Shown one piece after another: positions 22,697 through 36,632 of a DNA stretch of 64,000 nt. Position 1 is the stretch's first letter, and every line of letters starts with the position of its first letter. The DNA is from Megalopta genalis (taxonomy: Eukaryota; Arthropoda; Insecta; Hymenoptera; Halictidae): NCBI RefSeq assembly GCF_051020955.1, contig NW_027476154.1:558001-622000 (forward strand). Direction: 5' to 3'. The position numbers and the translations under genes were made by a program. Below the pieces are notes generated by a model, which was not told where the DNA came from, made no database searches, and saw only the letters and a program-made list of their open reading frames with translations.

Positions 22697-23887
22697 GTCT
22701 TTCTACCCCTAATTCACCCTTTCGGCAATCAACATTTGAAGCTTCAACCCTCAATCCCCCGATTTATATTAAAAGGGAAGTACAACATGAACTTACATAA
22801 TAAAGATATGTAAGTATCTGCGAGCTTCCGAAAATTATGTGAATTTTCCACCCCAAAATTCGTCCCTACTGTAAATTAGATGTACAACACCGCCCCGCAA
22901 CCAGCTGATTTACATTAAAAAGAGGAGAACCCAGCCGAAATTTACATGACATAAATAATATTAGTATCAACAAACTTTCCAAAATAATACAAACTGCCAA
23001 CTTTGCACCCCAAACTCACCCCTTTGGGTAACTTGTGTACAAGAGGGGAACCTCGAACCCTTGCTTACAGAATACGTGTAGACAAGAAAATATTATCAGA
23101 GCGCAGGGAGTGTCTTAGAATAATCTTAACTGTCAATTTTGCACCTCAAAATCACCCTTTCAATAGTTGATATCTTTATCATCAAGCCTCGGCGCCCTGA
23201 TTCAGAAAATAAAGGAAAGCTAACTTAAATTTATTTAACGTATTTAATAGAAATGTATTAGCAAACCTGGTCTAAGTCGATTTTATAAAAATACGTCGGC
23301 ATGCAGAAATATTCCGGAATGATTGTAAATGTTCACTTTGCCCACGATCAATCGGTCATTAACCCTCGACCATTCCATTCACATCGAAAAGGGAAGCCGG
23401 ACCTTTATTGACTGAAATCAGCATTCGTGAATATTTCACAGTAATTTAAAATACTCACCTTACACCCCAAATTTACTTCAGCAGTAACTAATACACGTCA
23501 GTCATTAACCCTGGACCTTTAAATTTATAAGGAAATGGAGTTCTAGCTTAAATCTATTGACAAAAATAAATCAATACTCATCAATATTTCGAAATTATTT
23601 TAAATATTAACTATGCACTCCGAATTCACCCCTTCAGTAATTATCACCTTGGTCAACAACCCTTAATTTACATTAGAAAGAAAATCTAGCCAAAATCTAT
23701 TTATTGAATACATAGGAGCATGTAGACATAAGCAGAAGTGTAACTTAATATTTAAATTAAAATTAAAAAAATTAAAATTTTGAGATTTAAATAATTGAAA
23801 CTTTGTAATACAAATTCAATTCTTTAGTAATTGATATATTGGAACTCAAGTTCCAACCCTTTAATTTACATTATCCTAAATTTATTC
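22697..23887 (-). repeat. 150-bp degenerate satellite (right arm)
   Basis: This is the mirror of 20020-21210. It starts mid-unit at GTCTTTCTACCCC, directly against the AAAATGTTTGAAAT minisatellite of the spacer. Confidence 0.8.
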
Positions 23888-24183
23888 ACTAAGTATACAT
23901 ATGTATATCAGCGCAAATAGTATTCTAAATCTTTTCGTCCCTCTCTAAAACCCAAATGAAAAATAACATTTTATTTGCATAATAAATATTTTTTTTATCA
24001 TTTGCAATAATAAATAAATAATTTGTCGAATTATTTGAATGATTTTTTAATGAAATAAAAAATTTTATTATTACTAGCAATATAAAATATCAATTCAATT
24101 TGCAATCTTTTTTTTTCACTACACCCCGAACCCTCCATTTCATACGCCATCCACCAAGCTCCATAAAAACCCGTCCACCTAAC

Positions 24184-24794
24184 CTAAACCTTCGACCCTA
24201 AAATCCGCAAGAAAAAAAATCGTGACCACTTCCGTCTGCGAGAAATCTTTGCTATCGATGGGCGAACGACTTTTCCAACGGAATTTTTCGGGGACCGAGC
24301 GATCTCAGCGACTCTGCGAGATATCTGGAAGCGGCTTACGCAAAAGATCGGCATCGTTCGTTGCCCGGAGCACGAAGGCCAGGAAAATATTTTTCTGGCG
24401 TCGATTTTCACGGTCGGGGCACGATCCTCCAATTCATTTCACTGGGTTAGGTCGCGGAGGCTTGAGACTGCATTATTCCAGTTCACCCACCTCCCCATTT
24501 TTTCGTCGACGAAATAAGGGACCCGATAGGAGCCGCGCCAGAAATGGCGGTTAGAGTGTGCGATGGGATCGGCGAGAGTGTGGAGGGGAGAATTTTTGTA
24601 TTCCGACGTTTGCACGTTCCTTCGACAGATGACACCCGACGCCACACGTCGCACTTTTCGCTCAAAGAGTTGGCCACAATCCACAACTTCGTGCGACTTT
24701 TATGAAAATCGGTGTTTTCATGTTTTCGAGGTTTCCTGAATTTGAATGCGCTGTCGATACGAAATGCGACACCAGACGCTATCGACGTACACAA
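24184..24794. other. Mirror of the GC-rich unassigned block
   Basis: Same content as 19113-19723, inverted. All predicted frames are identical between the two copies. Confidence 0.45.
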
Positions 24795-25836
24795 GCATTG
24801 TTTCGAACTTATTTTTCGTAGATGTTAATTTTAGTTGAACATTTTATTTTGAACACTTCATTTTAAACATATTGGTTGTGAATACTTTATTTTACACATT
24901 TTAGTTGAACATTTTATTTTAAGCATGTTTATCGAACAGTTTGTTTGAACATTTAATCTAAACATTTTAGTTGTACATTTTACTTTATATATTTTCATTG
25001 ACCAAGTACTTATTTTTTGTGGATGTCAATATTTTTCTATTTTAGCTACAATATTTGCCTACGATTTTTGACTACAATTATATGATTGGAATATAAAATT
25101 TCATACGACGATCTTCGTGTTAAGTAATTTTTGTATTTAACTGTGATAAAAATGTTTACTTAACCAATTTTTTTTAAATAATATTATAGGTCACGTAGTA
25201 CAAATATATTGTCTAAAGTAGTAATAAAGAATATTATCAGTTATGAACAATATGATTATAGACAATGTAATAAGAAAAACATAATCAATTATAAATATTG
25301 TTTAAATTATTGTTACATATGTATTGTTAACTAGGGATATGTCTTTTTCTATCGCTCCATTGTGTGGTTTTCGTATGTACAACAGATTCGACGTTCATTT
25401 TTTCGGTTTTTTTTCGTAATCCGCTTGATATTTGTATCTGAAAAAAAGATACTACTCCTGAGGACTACTCCTGTTTCCAGCACACTTTTATACAACACTC
25501 TGTATATTGTTACCGATATTCTTGTAGAGCATCGAAAGACAAATGCAACGAGTATAATGAATATATACAGTGACTCGCATTAATATTCGGACACGATATT
25601 GATACAAGAACAATTGCTCCTTTTTATTGTTTATGATAGTATTATTGAATCAATTGTTTTCTCATACAAAGTAAGTAGAAACATAAATTTTGTTTATTTA
25701 TTGCACATGTTCTTTTGTATAATAAGCGATGAACAAGATTGTGAGGAAATTTAACGTCACAAAAATATTCGGACAGTGAATGAATTACATTAATTTTATA
25801 TAAAATGAAAATCTTTTTAATCACGTTATCATAATA

Positions 25837-26252
25837 TTAATATTTTGTCGGTTGACCCTTTTGTTTTATTACTTCATGTAATCGCTTGGGCATGTTACAG
25901 ATGACTTTATTTAAATAATCCGACGAAATTCGTTTCCATTCGTCTAACAAACGTTGTTTTATCTTTGTTGTTGTCTTTGTAAGTATTGTACGAATTTTGT
26001 GGTCCAGTTGATCCCATAAATTTTTAATTGGATTTAAATCAGGCGATTGAGGAGAAGGATGCAGTACTTTTGGACAATTGTTTAACAAATATTCCTGTAC
26101 AATTCTGACCTTGTGTTTAGGATCACTGTCCTAATAAAACTTAAAACTGTACGTACACCCATATTTATAACACTTGTAATTAAATTTTCTTTAAAAAATG
26201 TCCAAATATTTCATTTTATCCATAATACCATCGATAAAAACTAGTTCACCTA
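25837..26252 (-). pseudogene. Tc1-like transposase remnant (right arm)
   Basis: Same C-terminal fragment as 17655-18070, with the same upstream stop and the same Lys in place of the catalytic Glu (NPIKNLW). The open part starts at 26088. Confidence 0.88.
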
Positions 26253-26415
26253 TACCTACGGACTGTCCGATTATTTTTGTGACGTTAAATTTCGTCACTA
26301 TCTTGTTTATCGCTTATTATACAAAAGGACATGTGCAATAAATAAACAAAATTTATGTTTCTACTTACTTTAAGGAGTGCTTTATTATATGAGAAAACAA
26401 TTGATTCAATAATAT

Positions 26416-26665
26416 TGTTGCGAATTACTGCATTTCTTTCGCGTCGCGGCATTTTATTTACAATAAAGTACATAAACTATAATACAACTCAATTCAATTA
26501 TGTTTGAGATCTTTGGACCGCTCGACGGTCCGATCCCGACTCTTCGATTGTCCGTTGATAACACACCTCCGTGGCAACCCCTCTCTTCTATTATTCTTTA
26601 AGGAGGTGTTCACAACAGGGCTGTTTCACATTACAGCCACTTGATTTGGACAAGTCGCCGTAACA
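26416..26665 (-). mobile_element. Nested solo LTR (right arm)
   Basis: Mirror of 17242-17491, TGTTACGG...GCAACA on the minus strand, within the terminal repeat of the Tc1-like element and flanked by ATAT. Confidence 0.85.
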
Positions 26666-26948
26666 ATATTATCATAAACATTAAAAAAGAGATATAATTC
26701 TTGTAACAATATCGTGTCCGAAACATTAAGTAATCAACTTTCAAACGCAAACATATCGAGGTTAAACAATCGAAAGTATTCAATCATTATACTTGTTGGA
26801 TTCGTTTCTTCGCCCTTCATCAAAACACGTACGATTCTATTTAAAATTAAACGAAAATAATTTATCAAAAATATTTAAGTTCCTCTGCTTTCAGACGCTA
26901 CTATCTCAGGATTAAATGACCACAATACTACTCGTCTTATCATGCTCT

Positions 26949-27561
26949 TGTTACGAGCCGAGGGCCAGGCAGTTTGGGTGGCCGGAGGTTGCATGTAATT
27001 GGAATTTTTGGATGAGGTGCGTAGACCAGCCGATGTTTATTTCGACACGGGTAGCTACCTTTAAAATTAGGATAAGGTGTTTGGAGAAATTGATATTAGG
27101 GTTAGAAAAGAAATAAAGATATACCTCGAGCGGTTAAGATATATCTTGGTGGGTTATACCAACTACTGGTTTGAAACAGGAGGTGGAAATGATTAAACTT
27201 GAAACCAAAGAAAACTGGTAAAAACTAAATTATTACGCGTTGGGTTTTACAACTGTAAGTAAGTTTTCGCGGAAGAAGAATTGAAACTCGATGTTACTAA
27301 TGTTTCCGCGTCGACGAATGACTCGAAACTAGCCCAATTCCCGGTCGCGTTTGGGCCCTTTATATAGTCAGTTTTTCTGTGGAAAAATGGTAGTGGGGAT
27401 GATCCTATGTGGTCCGACTCCAGAAATGTTCGTCGTCGTACTCTCTCGGAGGTACTCGACTCGCGATATACAAATGAATCCCCGGCTGGCTGGCGCCAGC
27501 CTGGCGTATGCCTTCAGGAGGGAATATAAAAAATTCGTGGGAAGATCCTCCGTACGTTACA
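26949..27561 (-). mobile_element. Probable 613-bp solo LTR (right arm)
   Basis: Mirror of 16346-16958 with the same AGAG (CTCT on the plus strand) flanks and the same TATA and AATAAA signals. Confidence 0.6.
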
Positions 27562-28787
27562 CTCTAAAAGGCTCTTGAAAGCAAGCTACGAAATTCTTTT
27601 ATTTCCGAATACCATAATCTGCGAAGCTTCAGAAAATCGGGTCTGCTTTATTCTACGTCCACCGAGATGGATATCCGGCGATCGTAATCCGCCGTTCGCA
27701 GAAGTCAGGAGACCAGAAACATAAAAACAACCGTGTCGCTGAAATTTCGCAACTCCATGTATCGGATTAACCGTCGGAAGACGGTTTCGATGGTCGCGGG
27801 CAACGTCTTACGACCGTTAGTCTATACGTACTCCGAATATCGCTTTCCGGCAAATTTTTTTTTTTGGGGGGGGGATAGTACTGCTATGCTCCATAAGGTA
27901 CGGAAGAAAGCGGTGGAGGGGGACGGAACTAAAGGAAACCAGAAATCCTGCTGGATGATTGGCTTCTATCTTCAGTACGATCGGGTCGCGCCGTTTATTT
28001 ACAACACAGAGGCAACCTTTAGCGAACACCAACGACGACCCCCCACCCCACCCCGATCCAGCACCTAAAGATGTCGGTGATGCAGCCACGTAGTGTTTGC
28101 ACTCGTGGTTGGAGTGGCGAAAGCGACGATTCGTTACCGGGAAACACGCGAGTGTCGATCGAGTTTTCCTTCTTCGGTTTCGGCGGCGCTGTTGGTGCGG
28201 CGAGTTTATTGGAAATTTGTGGCGACGGCGGGGAATATCAATTTTGGTGGGACGTGACTGGGAACAGGTTTTTGGCAGCGTTAAAAGGAACGCATTGAAA
28301 TTGCGTATCGCTTCTAACGGTTAAGATTCGAATTAAAAAATGCGATCAATTAGGAAGAATATTATTTTTGGTTTATGGACCGTCGAGGTCATTTCAACCC
28401 GTGGCGTTTGGATCATTGCTTAACACGTTCGCCCGCAGCATAAAGAACGTCATATTAATGTTCTGAATATAATTATTTAAAATTATAGCACATAGCATGA
28501 TATTTAGAGAATTGATGCCTTCACTTTGGCGGCATTTTCATCATGTCGCGTAAGATGATACAATGTATTTAATGCAATAAATACAATAAATATAACTATG
28601 CTGATAGCGAACGTAATATAATTTAATTACTCAGCTTTTGGCAATTATGTAAAATACTAGAAATAGTATTTAATGTATTACATTATATTATATATAATGT
28701 ACAGTTTTTAGTATGATATACAGTATAAATGTATTTAATTATACTATATAATACACGATATAATAATTTAGTATAATATACAGTATA

Positions 28788-28824
<37 letters not shown>

Positions 28825-28880
28825 ATATATATATTATACTGTATATTATACTAAATTATTATATTGTATATTATATAGTA

Positions 28881-28926
<46 letters not shown>

Positions 28927-31900
28927 ATTATAATTATATATTATAAAATATAAAAAATGTTAATTTAATAATATTTTATTAATTATATATATATATATAT
29001 TTATATATAAAATATATATAATTAATAATATTATCAAATTTACATTTTTTATATTTTTTTATTGCTGCAGCATTTAATACATTATTACCGTATTAAATTA
29101 TGCATTAACCTAATAAGAATGGTTTAGTACGATTACATTGTGTATAATGTTATTGATCCTGGAATTCCTAATAAATTAAACATTATTTAAAATCATGGAA
29201 ATTTGAGTTCCTCGTTGTATTATTCAAATATTTTAATGATGCAACAATCTAGTTATCGTTATTTATGCGATAGTAATTATTGATATCTAAATTCCTCATA
29301 AATGTGATATCAATAAATAATCATTGTACGTCATATAACAAACATTGTTAAAAAGAACAATATGAGACAATTTTAAACAATATCATATGAAAATATAACA
29401 TTGAGCATCATATATCCCATAAATTTAATATAAAATTCGTATCGATGTTATTATAATTCCGTTCAATATTATTGGAGCTTTAATACCTGAACAAAAAATA
29501 TTATTTAATAGCATGAGAGTTGAAGTTCTGTACAAAAAATATTATTAAATTATTATTATATATGTTATTATATATATTAAAATATTATATTCTCGAACTT
29601 AAAATTCATATTATCCTAACATTAATTAGTGTCGTTAAAATTCAAATTGCTGTTAAATTGACATAAACTAATATGATGAGAGGTATTATTGTTTCCTGTT
29701 GTCGAAATATAAATTTCTTATAAGCTAATATTGATTTCGTGAGAGACTGGATGTGGTTTGTGGTGAGTGGACGGTGACAAGGTGACTATGTACATATAAT
29801 ATTATACGATATTGGCTGTAATGTAATTAGAACTCGCCATTTGTGATTGTGATTGGAGTATGATGAATATTGTAATGCGACTGTAATTACATGCTATTAG
29901 GAGAAGATGATTGATTAAAACCATCAACCCAATTATATGTATATTAAATATAGAAAATAGTATAATACACACACAATAATTTTTTTTTTGTTAAGTTACA
30001 CAATTTTGCTTCGTGTAATGTTTAAAAGTGTAAAATGATGATAACGATAATTTTATCATTTATAATATTGTTTGTTATATTCCCCGCCTATTTTATATCT
30101 TCTACACTTTCTAAAATTTTTGGTATTTCTATATTTGATCATTGGTAATTAGTTATTAATTTTATTTGTCATTTATATTAGTACTACCACGATTTACAGC
30201 GGGTATTTTTTATAGTTTTCCCCCAGTTTACATATCTTACAATTTTTAAATTTCTAGTACTTGTATATTTGACTATTGCATTTTCTGTAGACCCTATATT
30301 TTTCGTAATCACAACTTACACCGGTCTTTTTTATAGTTTTCCCCTATTTTGCATCTTTCATAATTTTTAAATTTTTAGTTCTTGTGTATTTGACTATTCC
30401 ATTTACGTAGTTTCTATATTTTAGTATTTCTATATTCGCCAGTTGCATTTTAGTGGTTTCTATGGCTTTAGTATTTCTATATTTGATTATTACATTCGTG
30501 CAGTTTTTATATTTTTAATATTTCTTTATTTATTACGTATACTCTATTTATATTGTTTATACATATAGCCAAATATAAAAATACTAAAATGTAGAAGCTA
30601 CATGAATTCAAAAATTCAGTAAATTTTATATTTGTTGTATATTAATAATCTATATTATAATATAATAATATAATAAATATAATATATATAGTAATATATA
30701 ATAAATAGTATCCATATTTGAATATATCTACATTTGATTACTGAATTTATATAGTTTCTACATTTTACTATCTTTATATTTGATTATTGTATTTCGTCAA
30801 GTTTCTAATATTTCTATCATTTTCTTCTTAATTGTATTTTGCATGTATCGGAATTCTGCCATGTATTACAACGATTCTTACAATCATTGAGCTTCTGCTG
30901 TGATTTTTTAATGTATAGTATTTCTACAGTCGACGACATTTATCATTTGATGGATCGTGCGAAATCATTCGGCTCGAATTCACATTTAACTAAACTCGAA
31001 TAGCGGAATTATGTTTGATGCGAGATTTTCGCGGAAAATTTTGCGAAACTCTCAACGGTATTGATAGACGAGAAAGAGAATGATCGACTTTCGAGTTCAC
31101 GTCGTATTTGTTGCATAGGGGATTATGGATTTGATGGATTGATAATGAGCCAGCTATCAGCGCAAGGATTATTTCGTACTGGTTTCGTGAATGTTTGATA
31201 AGCTTCGATTAGGCCACTGATTTTACATGTCTATATAAAATATACATTTGTTGTTGTAATAATCTCTGTGCAATTCGTCAGGAGAAATTCATTATCGAAC
31301 GTATTCTCCTTTTAATAATTGGGAACCATTTTAATGAAATTTGTTCATAATAATTATTATTATTATTATTATTTCCTCTGCAGTTCGATGAAAATTAACG
31401 AGAGAAAATCACCTTCTATAAACAAATACAACCGCGTATTATTCTTACGATTATTTCAACATTCATTTAAATTGAATTTATGTGTAATGATAATTAAATA
31501 TTACATTGGTTGAAGTTACGTGAAAATCAAGAACAGAAAACATTTTCCATAAATAAATATATTTATTTTAATTATAATATTTATTTTAGTTACGAACTTA
31601 TATGAAATAATTATTAAAACCTATTTTCAAAGAAGTTTCATGAAGATCGTGGAGAATAAAATCATTAGTAATAAATGGATATGTACACGTACATTTTTGT
31701 TAAAGATTGTCTCCATGTTTATTTAATTTTCAAATCATTCATAATTGATAATTATTTCATTGGTAATTAAGTAGAAATCTTCAGAATTAAAGTTTTCTTG
31801 TACATATATACATAAATATAAAGTTAAAAAAATTGTGTCTAAAAATATAGCAGTAATTTTCTTTCGAAAAGAAAACTTTCGAAATCATAATTAATATTGC

Positions 31901-34870
31901 TTGGTCATCTCTCGGCTCGCTAATGTGCTTCAATAATCAAACACAGCTATAATTCCGAAGAGTTCCATGCCATAATTATCACGTTCGAAAATTCAATTAT
32001 TGTATAATATGAGAATCAATTCTATTTAGTATTTCACGAAACCGAAATATGGATGTATATAAATTCCATAATTGATATACAAGGAAATTCATTTATTTAA
32101 TAACGAGAAAGCTACGTATTTAGTGTATCACGAATGAAAACAATAATTGAAACAATTTTTAATTAGTTATATAATATTTTCGGGATTATTTTTATTAAAA
32201 TTGTATAATTGATATAACTGCGGAATCGAATGATGCGAGAGAAGTGAAAATCAATGTATTCAATGATCGGCTGATGATTGAGAAGTGAGAGGCGATTGAG
32301 ATTGTTATTTACATATGTCGAGAATATAGTGCGTGAAATTAGCGTAAATATTCGCGTGTATATTTTAATTTTTTGTACAATCAATTGACAATATAAATTG
32401 ATGAAATTTGATTATCAACAGTATACAACAACTCTGAAAATTCTTCGACATTTTGCTTTTATTGAAATTCCTTAATAACATATCATTTAATATCATCGAA
32501 ATTCAAATTGCTGTAAATTTTCGCATTAGCATTGCTGAAATTAAAATTCGTATTAATCTAACATTAACTGGTGTCGTTCAAATTGTAATTGCTATAAAAT
32601 TAACATAAGCTATGTGGTCTGGCTAGAACTTACTATTGTTATAATTTATATTATTTACCATTATAAATTGATAAAATATGATTATCAACAATGTTGAACA
32701 ATATAAAATTCTTATGATATTTCAATTTTTATTTTAAATTTCGTTCGAAGAATCGCTGTTCCTGTCAACAACCAAACTTCGTCTGAGGAATAATTACCCT
32801 TCCACAAAATTCAACTATTCCGATCCCTTCATTATAAAGTTTTTAATATTCGTATAGCCTCGGGCTATTTATAAATTCCTCGGAGAAAAAATTTTACAGA
32901 TTCTCCGACGTAATTAACCCCTTGAAATACGATTTCTTTCATTGTCATGTTGATTAGCATACTCTGTCGTTAATAAATTCTACACGAGACAAAAAATTTA
33001 TATTTGTTACATTATATGACTGCATTGTTTTAAATGACAACATATTCAATTTTTATTGTAACATATTTTTGAACATTTAGTACATATCGAATATATATCA
33101 TTCGAGCAAGGAGGGGATAGTTTTACCCTTAAAAATATAAACGAAGGAAAGAAATTCAATTTTTTAATATCTTTAAATTTTTATCTTAAATTTTTTTAAT
33201 ATCTGGTGCAATTTTAAAAATATGGAAGTTCTATCTCAAAGAAAATAAAAAGGGGTGCAAAATCTAATTTTCGCTGGAAGTAATTTCTTAATATCCAATA
33301 AAATTGTAGAAATAATTATGCAGAGAGGGAAACATCTACAAGATACCACATTCATTCAGGGGGTAGTTTCGTACTACGAAAAATAAAAAGGGATGAAACA
33401 TTTAATTTTCACTGCAAATATTTTATTAATATACGGTAAAATTTTAGAAATAAACATGGAGATAGGTAATATCTAGACATCGTTATTAAGGCGGTAGTTT
33501 CACCCTGAAGAAAGTAAGGAAGGCATGAAAAATTTAATTTATGTTATAAACAGCTTTTTAATGTCATGAGAATTTTGATAACATATACAAAAATAGGGTA
33601 ACATCTACATATCGCAATTAAAAAGGGGCTGTTCCGCTCTAAAAGAAAATAGGTAAAGGGGATAAAAAGTTCAAATTTTATTATACGCATTATTTTAATA
33701 CCTGATAAATTTGCAAAATATACAAGAAAAAGGGGTAACATCAGGATGTCGTTGTTAAAGGGGCAGTTTCACCGTGCAGAAAATAAAAAGGGGATGAAAA
33801 TTTTTTGTTCAGGAGCAATTAAAATTATGAAATAAAATTGTCCGACATTCATAATTTCGACATAAAAATCATCGAAAAATCGTAAATTATCCGTCGCGAC
33901 GCGTGCTCACGAGCCAGAATCAGCGTAATCGTTTAACTCCTGCGAAATTTGCCCTAATCGCGATCATCTGAAGCTGTAGTGACTCCGTGTCATTGTTACA
34001 AGTGCGCCAACGATATTTCACCAAATTCTGATTCGCTGGATCAACCGAAACTTGCTGGACCAATTGAATTTCGGCGGCCGGGGGTGGCCAGCCGCCTTCG
34101 TAAAGGTCGCGCGAACATGATAATCACATTTCCGACTCAGCGCGAATATTTTTGGCTCTACGCACGGCCGGCACTATACCATAAATCGCACGAAACGAAA
34201 AATGGTTCGATGGAACTCGAGCGATAAGCGAAAATGAAACTTTGTTGGTCATTTTTCAAATTCGCGTGCTTCTGATAAGTTCGAAACGTTTCTCCGGCGT
34301 ATGAAATCACCGTGATTCTGTGGAACGAAGTATTCCCTTTCCAACGAATCCAAGAACGTTGATCTGCGATACTTTGTTGCAAATTTATAGCAGTTTTGAA
34401 AAAAAGTATACAAGATTAATGTGATTTCTGAGGTCGTGGAATTCTAGGCGAACATTTTTCGAAATTCAGAATACCATAACTTCGTTAAAAAATATCGTAG
34501 GGTGTTGTTTTTCTACTCATTTTAGAAGTCCAATTTCCCAGTTTCGTAGCATCTTAATTCTCCTGTTTTATAAATTTTATTTCGTTAATACCCTGCACTG
34601 TAAATAAAAATGGTTCCGTCCTGTCGATTTCTCATATTCGCATAGATCTGAGTGGTTCAAAAAATTGTTTGGCAAACGCAATCACAATTATTTTAACGAA
34701 CGAAGTCTCCCCTTTCGAATGAGCCCGAAAGTATTGATCTATGATTTTTGTTTGCCATCGTATAGCACCTTGGATTCTCTTCCGAATGAAATTCTGAAAT
34801 TCAAAATACCGTAACTTTGTTAACAAAAAAAACTGTAGAATGGTGTTCTTAGATACATTTCAAAGGGTGA
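27562..34870. other. Mirror of left-arm 9048-16345: repeats, no host gene recognised
   Basis: From left to right it holds the GC-richer block with its homopolymer junction (27562-28316), the AT microsatellite tract (28690-29030), the 46-bp minisatellite (30068-30838), AT-rich sequence, the 130-bp satellite (33078-33838) and the dispersed GATCAAT-type repeat (33900-34870). No frame here shows a domain. Confidence 0.65.
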
Positions 34871-35265
34871 AATCTTCGCTTTCGCGCCGTTTGGATTATT
34901 TAGTATTAGTGCCCGATCGCGAGTGCCTGATCTCCGTTCCTTCATGAAGTGGCTGAAACGACGAGAAACCTGGCAGAAAAGTATAAATTTCATTGTTTTG
35001 TTTCTACACTTTTCATTGATAAGTGTTACATCGACGAGATTGCATAGCGAATATATTTTAGCCAATTGGTGTTATTTCAATCATTTCGATGATAATTTTA
35101 ATGACAATAATTTCAAGGATAATAATTTCAAAGATAATAATTTCGAGAATTATATTTCCAAAGACAACAATTTCGGAGACAACACTTTCTAGAATAACAA
35201 TTACAAAGATAGTAATTTCTAGGATAACAATTTCAAAAATAATAATTTCTAGAATAATTTCTGGG

Positions 35266-35924
35266 CCCTTCGCCTCATACGGGGGTACCGCACCACGTCT
35301 ACCGTGGCGGCGCTTGCTCTGGCGGGAGAAATTCCCTTCGAGCTGCAGGCGGCGATGCGCGCCTATGTCTATAGGCGCATATGCATCGCTGGCCGGGCTC
35401 GGGGGGACCCGCCGGAGCAAGAGGCGGTCGAGGGCTTCGAGCTCCAGGCCCGGGGACTAGCGCTCGCCAGGTGGCATGCGGAGCTTTGTTCCCATGCCGC
35501 CGAGCGCGTCCCCGGGGCTCTCCTGCCGCACTTCACCACGTGGCGGGAGAGGCGGTTTGGCAGGCTCTCCTACCGTGCGACGCAGGTATTCACCGGGCAT
35601 GGCTGCTTCGGTGTCTACCTGTGTCGCATCGGTCGGGAAGCGACGACGGTGTGCCACCACTGTGGCGCGGAGGAGGACTCGGCGCAGCATACACTGGAGG
35701 TGTGCCCCGCCTTTTCAGTGCTGCGCCGAGTCCTAACTAGGGAAGTTGGTGGCGACCTCGCTCTCTCCAGCTTAGTTGGGGCCATGCTGGAGAGCCCGAC
35801 AAAATGGGCGGCAGCCATAGCCTTCTGCGAACAGGTAATGTTGCAGAAGGTGGCTGCCGAGCGGGGTCGCCGTGAGCGGGGGGTGCGGCGTGTGCGCCCA
35901 CGCCTAGAGCCCCCCCCCGAGTAG
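35266..35924 (+). pseudogene. C-terminal fragment of LINE ORF2
   Basis: It encodes the last roughly 219 residues of the reverse transcriptase-endonuclease protein, including the C-terminal CCHC zinc finger (CHHCGAEEDSAQHTLEVC) and ending at the normal stop. The endonuclease and polymerase domains are missing through 5' truncation, so it is non-functional. A Met-initiated 206-residue frame starts at 35304, with no sign that it is used. Confidence 0.93.
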
Positions 35925-36364
35925 CTGATACTAGGCGGGCGGCGGGTGTACCGGACCATGCCGGTTTAATTGCCCGCCGCCCGCCAACCGAGGATGCCCT
36001 ATTTTAAAGTGGGGGCGACAAAACCGTCGCCCCCGACGGCCGCTGGTGCGGCCGTCGTGAAGAGGCGGTGTGGGGTGCGGTCCCCCGCACCGCCGAATCA
36101 AGATGATTCATGGGGGGGAGGATTAATCTCCCCCCGGGACGCGGCCGGCCACCGCTCCATCCTGGTGGCCGGCCAGGCGAGGGGGAGCTGCGGTCGTGTT
36201 CATGAAGAGTTCCCGTGGCTCCCCCGTTAATCGCCAGCGCCCTAGGCCGCCGTGGGGGTTTTAGCGGGTCGAACCCCGCACTACCCCCCCTCCGCCCTTC
36301 GGGCGGAGCGGGGGTGTCTGACCTGCAGATTTCCCCCACGTTAAAAAAAAAAAAAAAAAAAAAA
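35266..36364 (+). mobile_element. 5'-truncated R1-clade LINE insertion (right arm only)
   Basis: The body matches 60077-61153 of the full-length LINE and ends in a 22-base poly(A) tail (36343-36364). Only two substitutions are evident (near 35850, giving Val for Glu, and near 36205). The target duplication AGAATAATTTCTGGG lies at 35251-35265 and 36364-36378 (its first A is shared with the tail). The 5' junction has a GG overlap with the element. The left arm keeps the empty site at 8653-8667. This is a recent target-primed insertion. Confidence 0.96.
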
Positions 36365-36632
36365 GAATAATTTCTGGGATAATTTCGAAGGTAATAATTT
36401 CGAAGATAGTAATTTCGAAGATAATGATTTCGAAGATATCAATGTCGAAGATAACAATTTTGAAGATAACAATTTCGAAAATGATAATTTCAGAATTAAT
36501 AATTTCAAAGATGATAATTTCGAAGATAATAATTGACAATTTCGGTCGAAATTATAGAAATCCTGTTAAATACAAGCAAATACTAAATAAAATATAATTT
36601 TCTTGACATTGCGATATCTTCTGAACCGTCGA

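Larger units (their letters stand above)
25568..26739 (-). mobile_element. Defective Tc1-like transposon with nested LTR (right arm)
   Basis: This is the mirror of 17168-18339, with the same terminal repeats and the same nested insertion. The nested state therefore predates the inverted duplication or has been homogenised. Confidence 0.85.
35083..36536 (-). repeat. 15-bp minisatellite (right arm), split by a LINE insertion
   Basis: Same array as 8495-8835. It is interrupted between 35266 and 36364 by a truncated LINE. The two halves join exactly when the insertion and one target duplication are removed. Confidence 0.9.
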
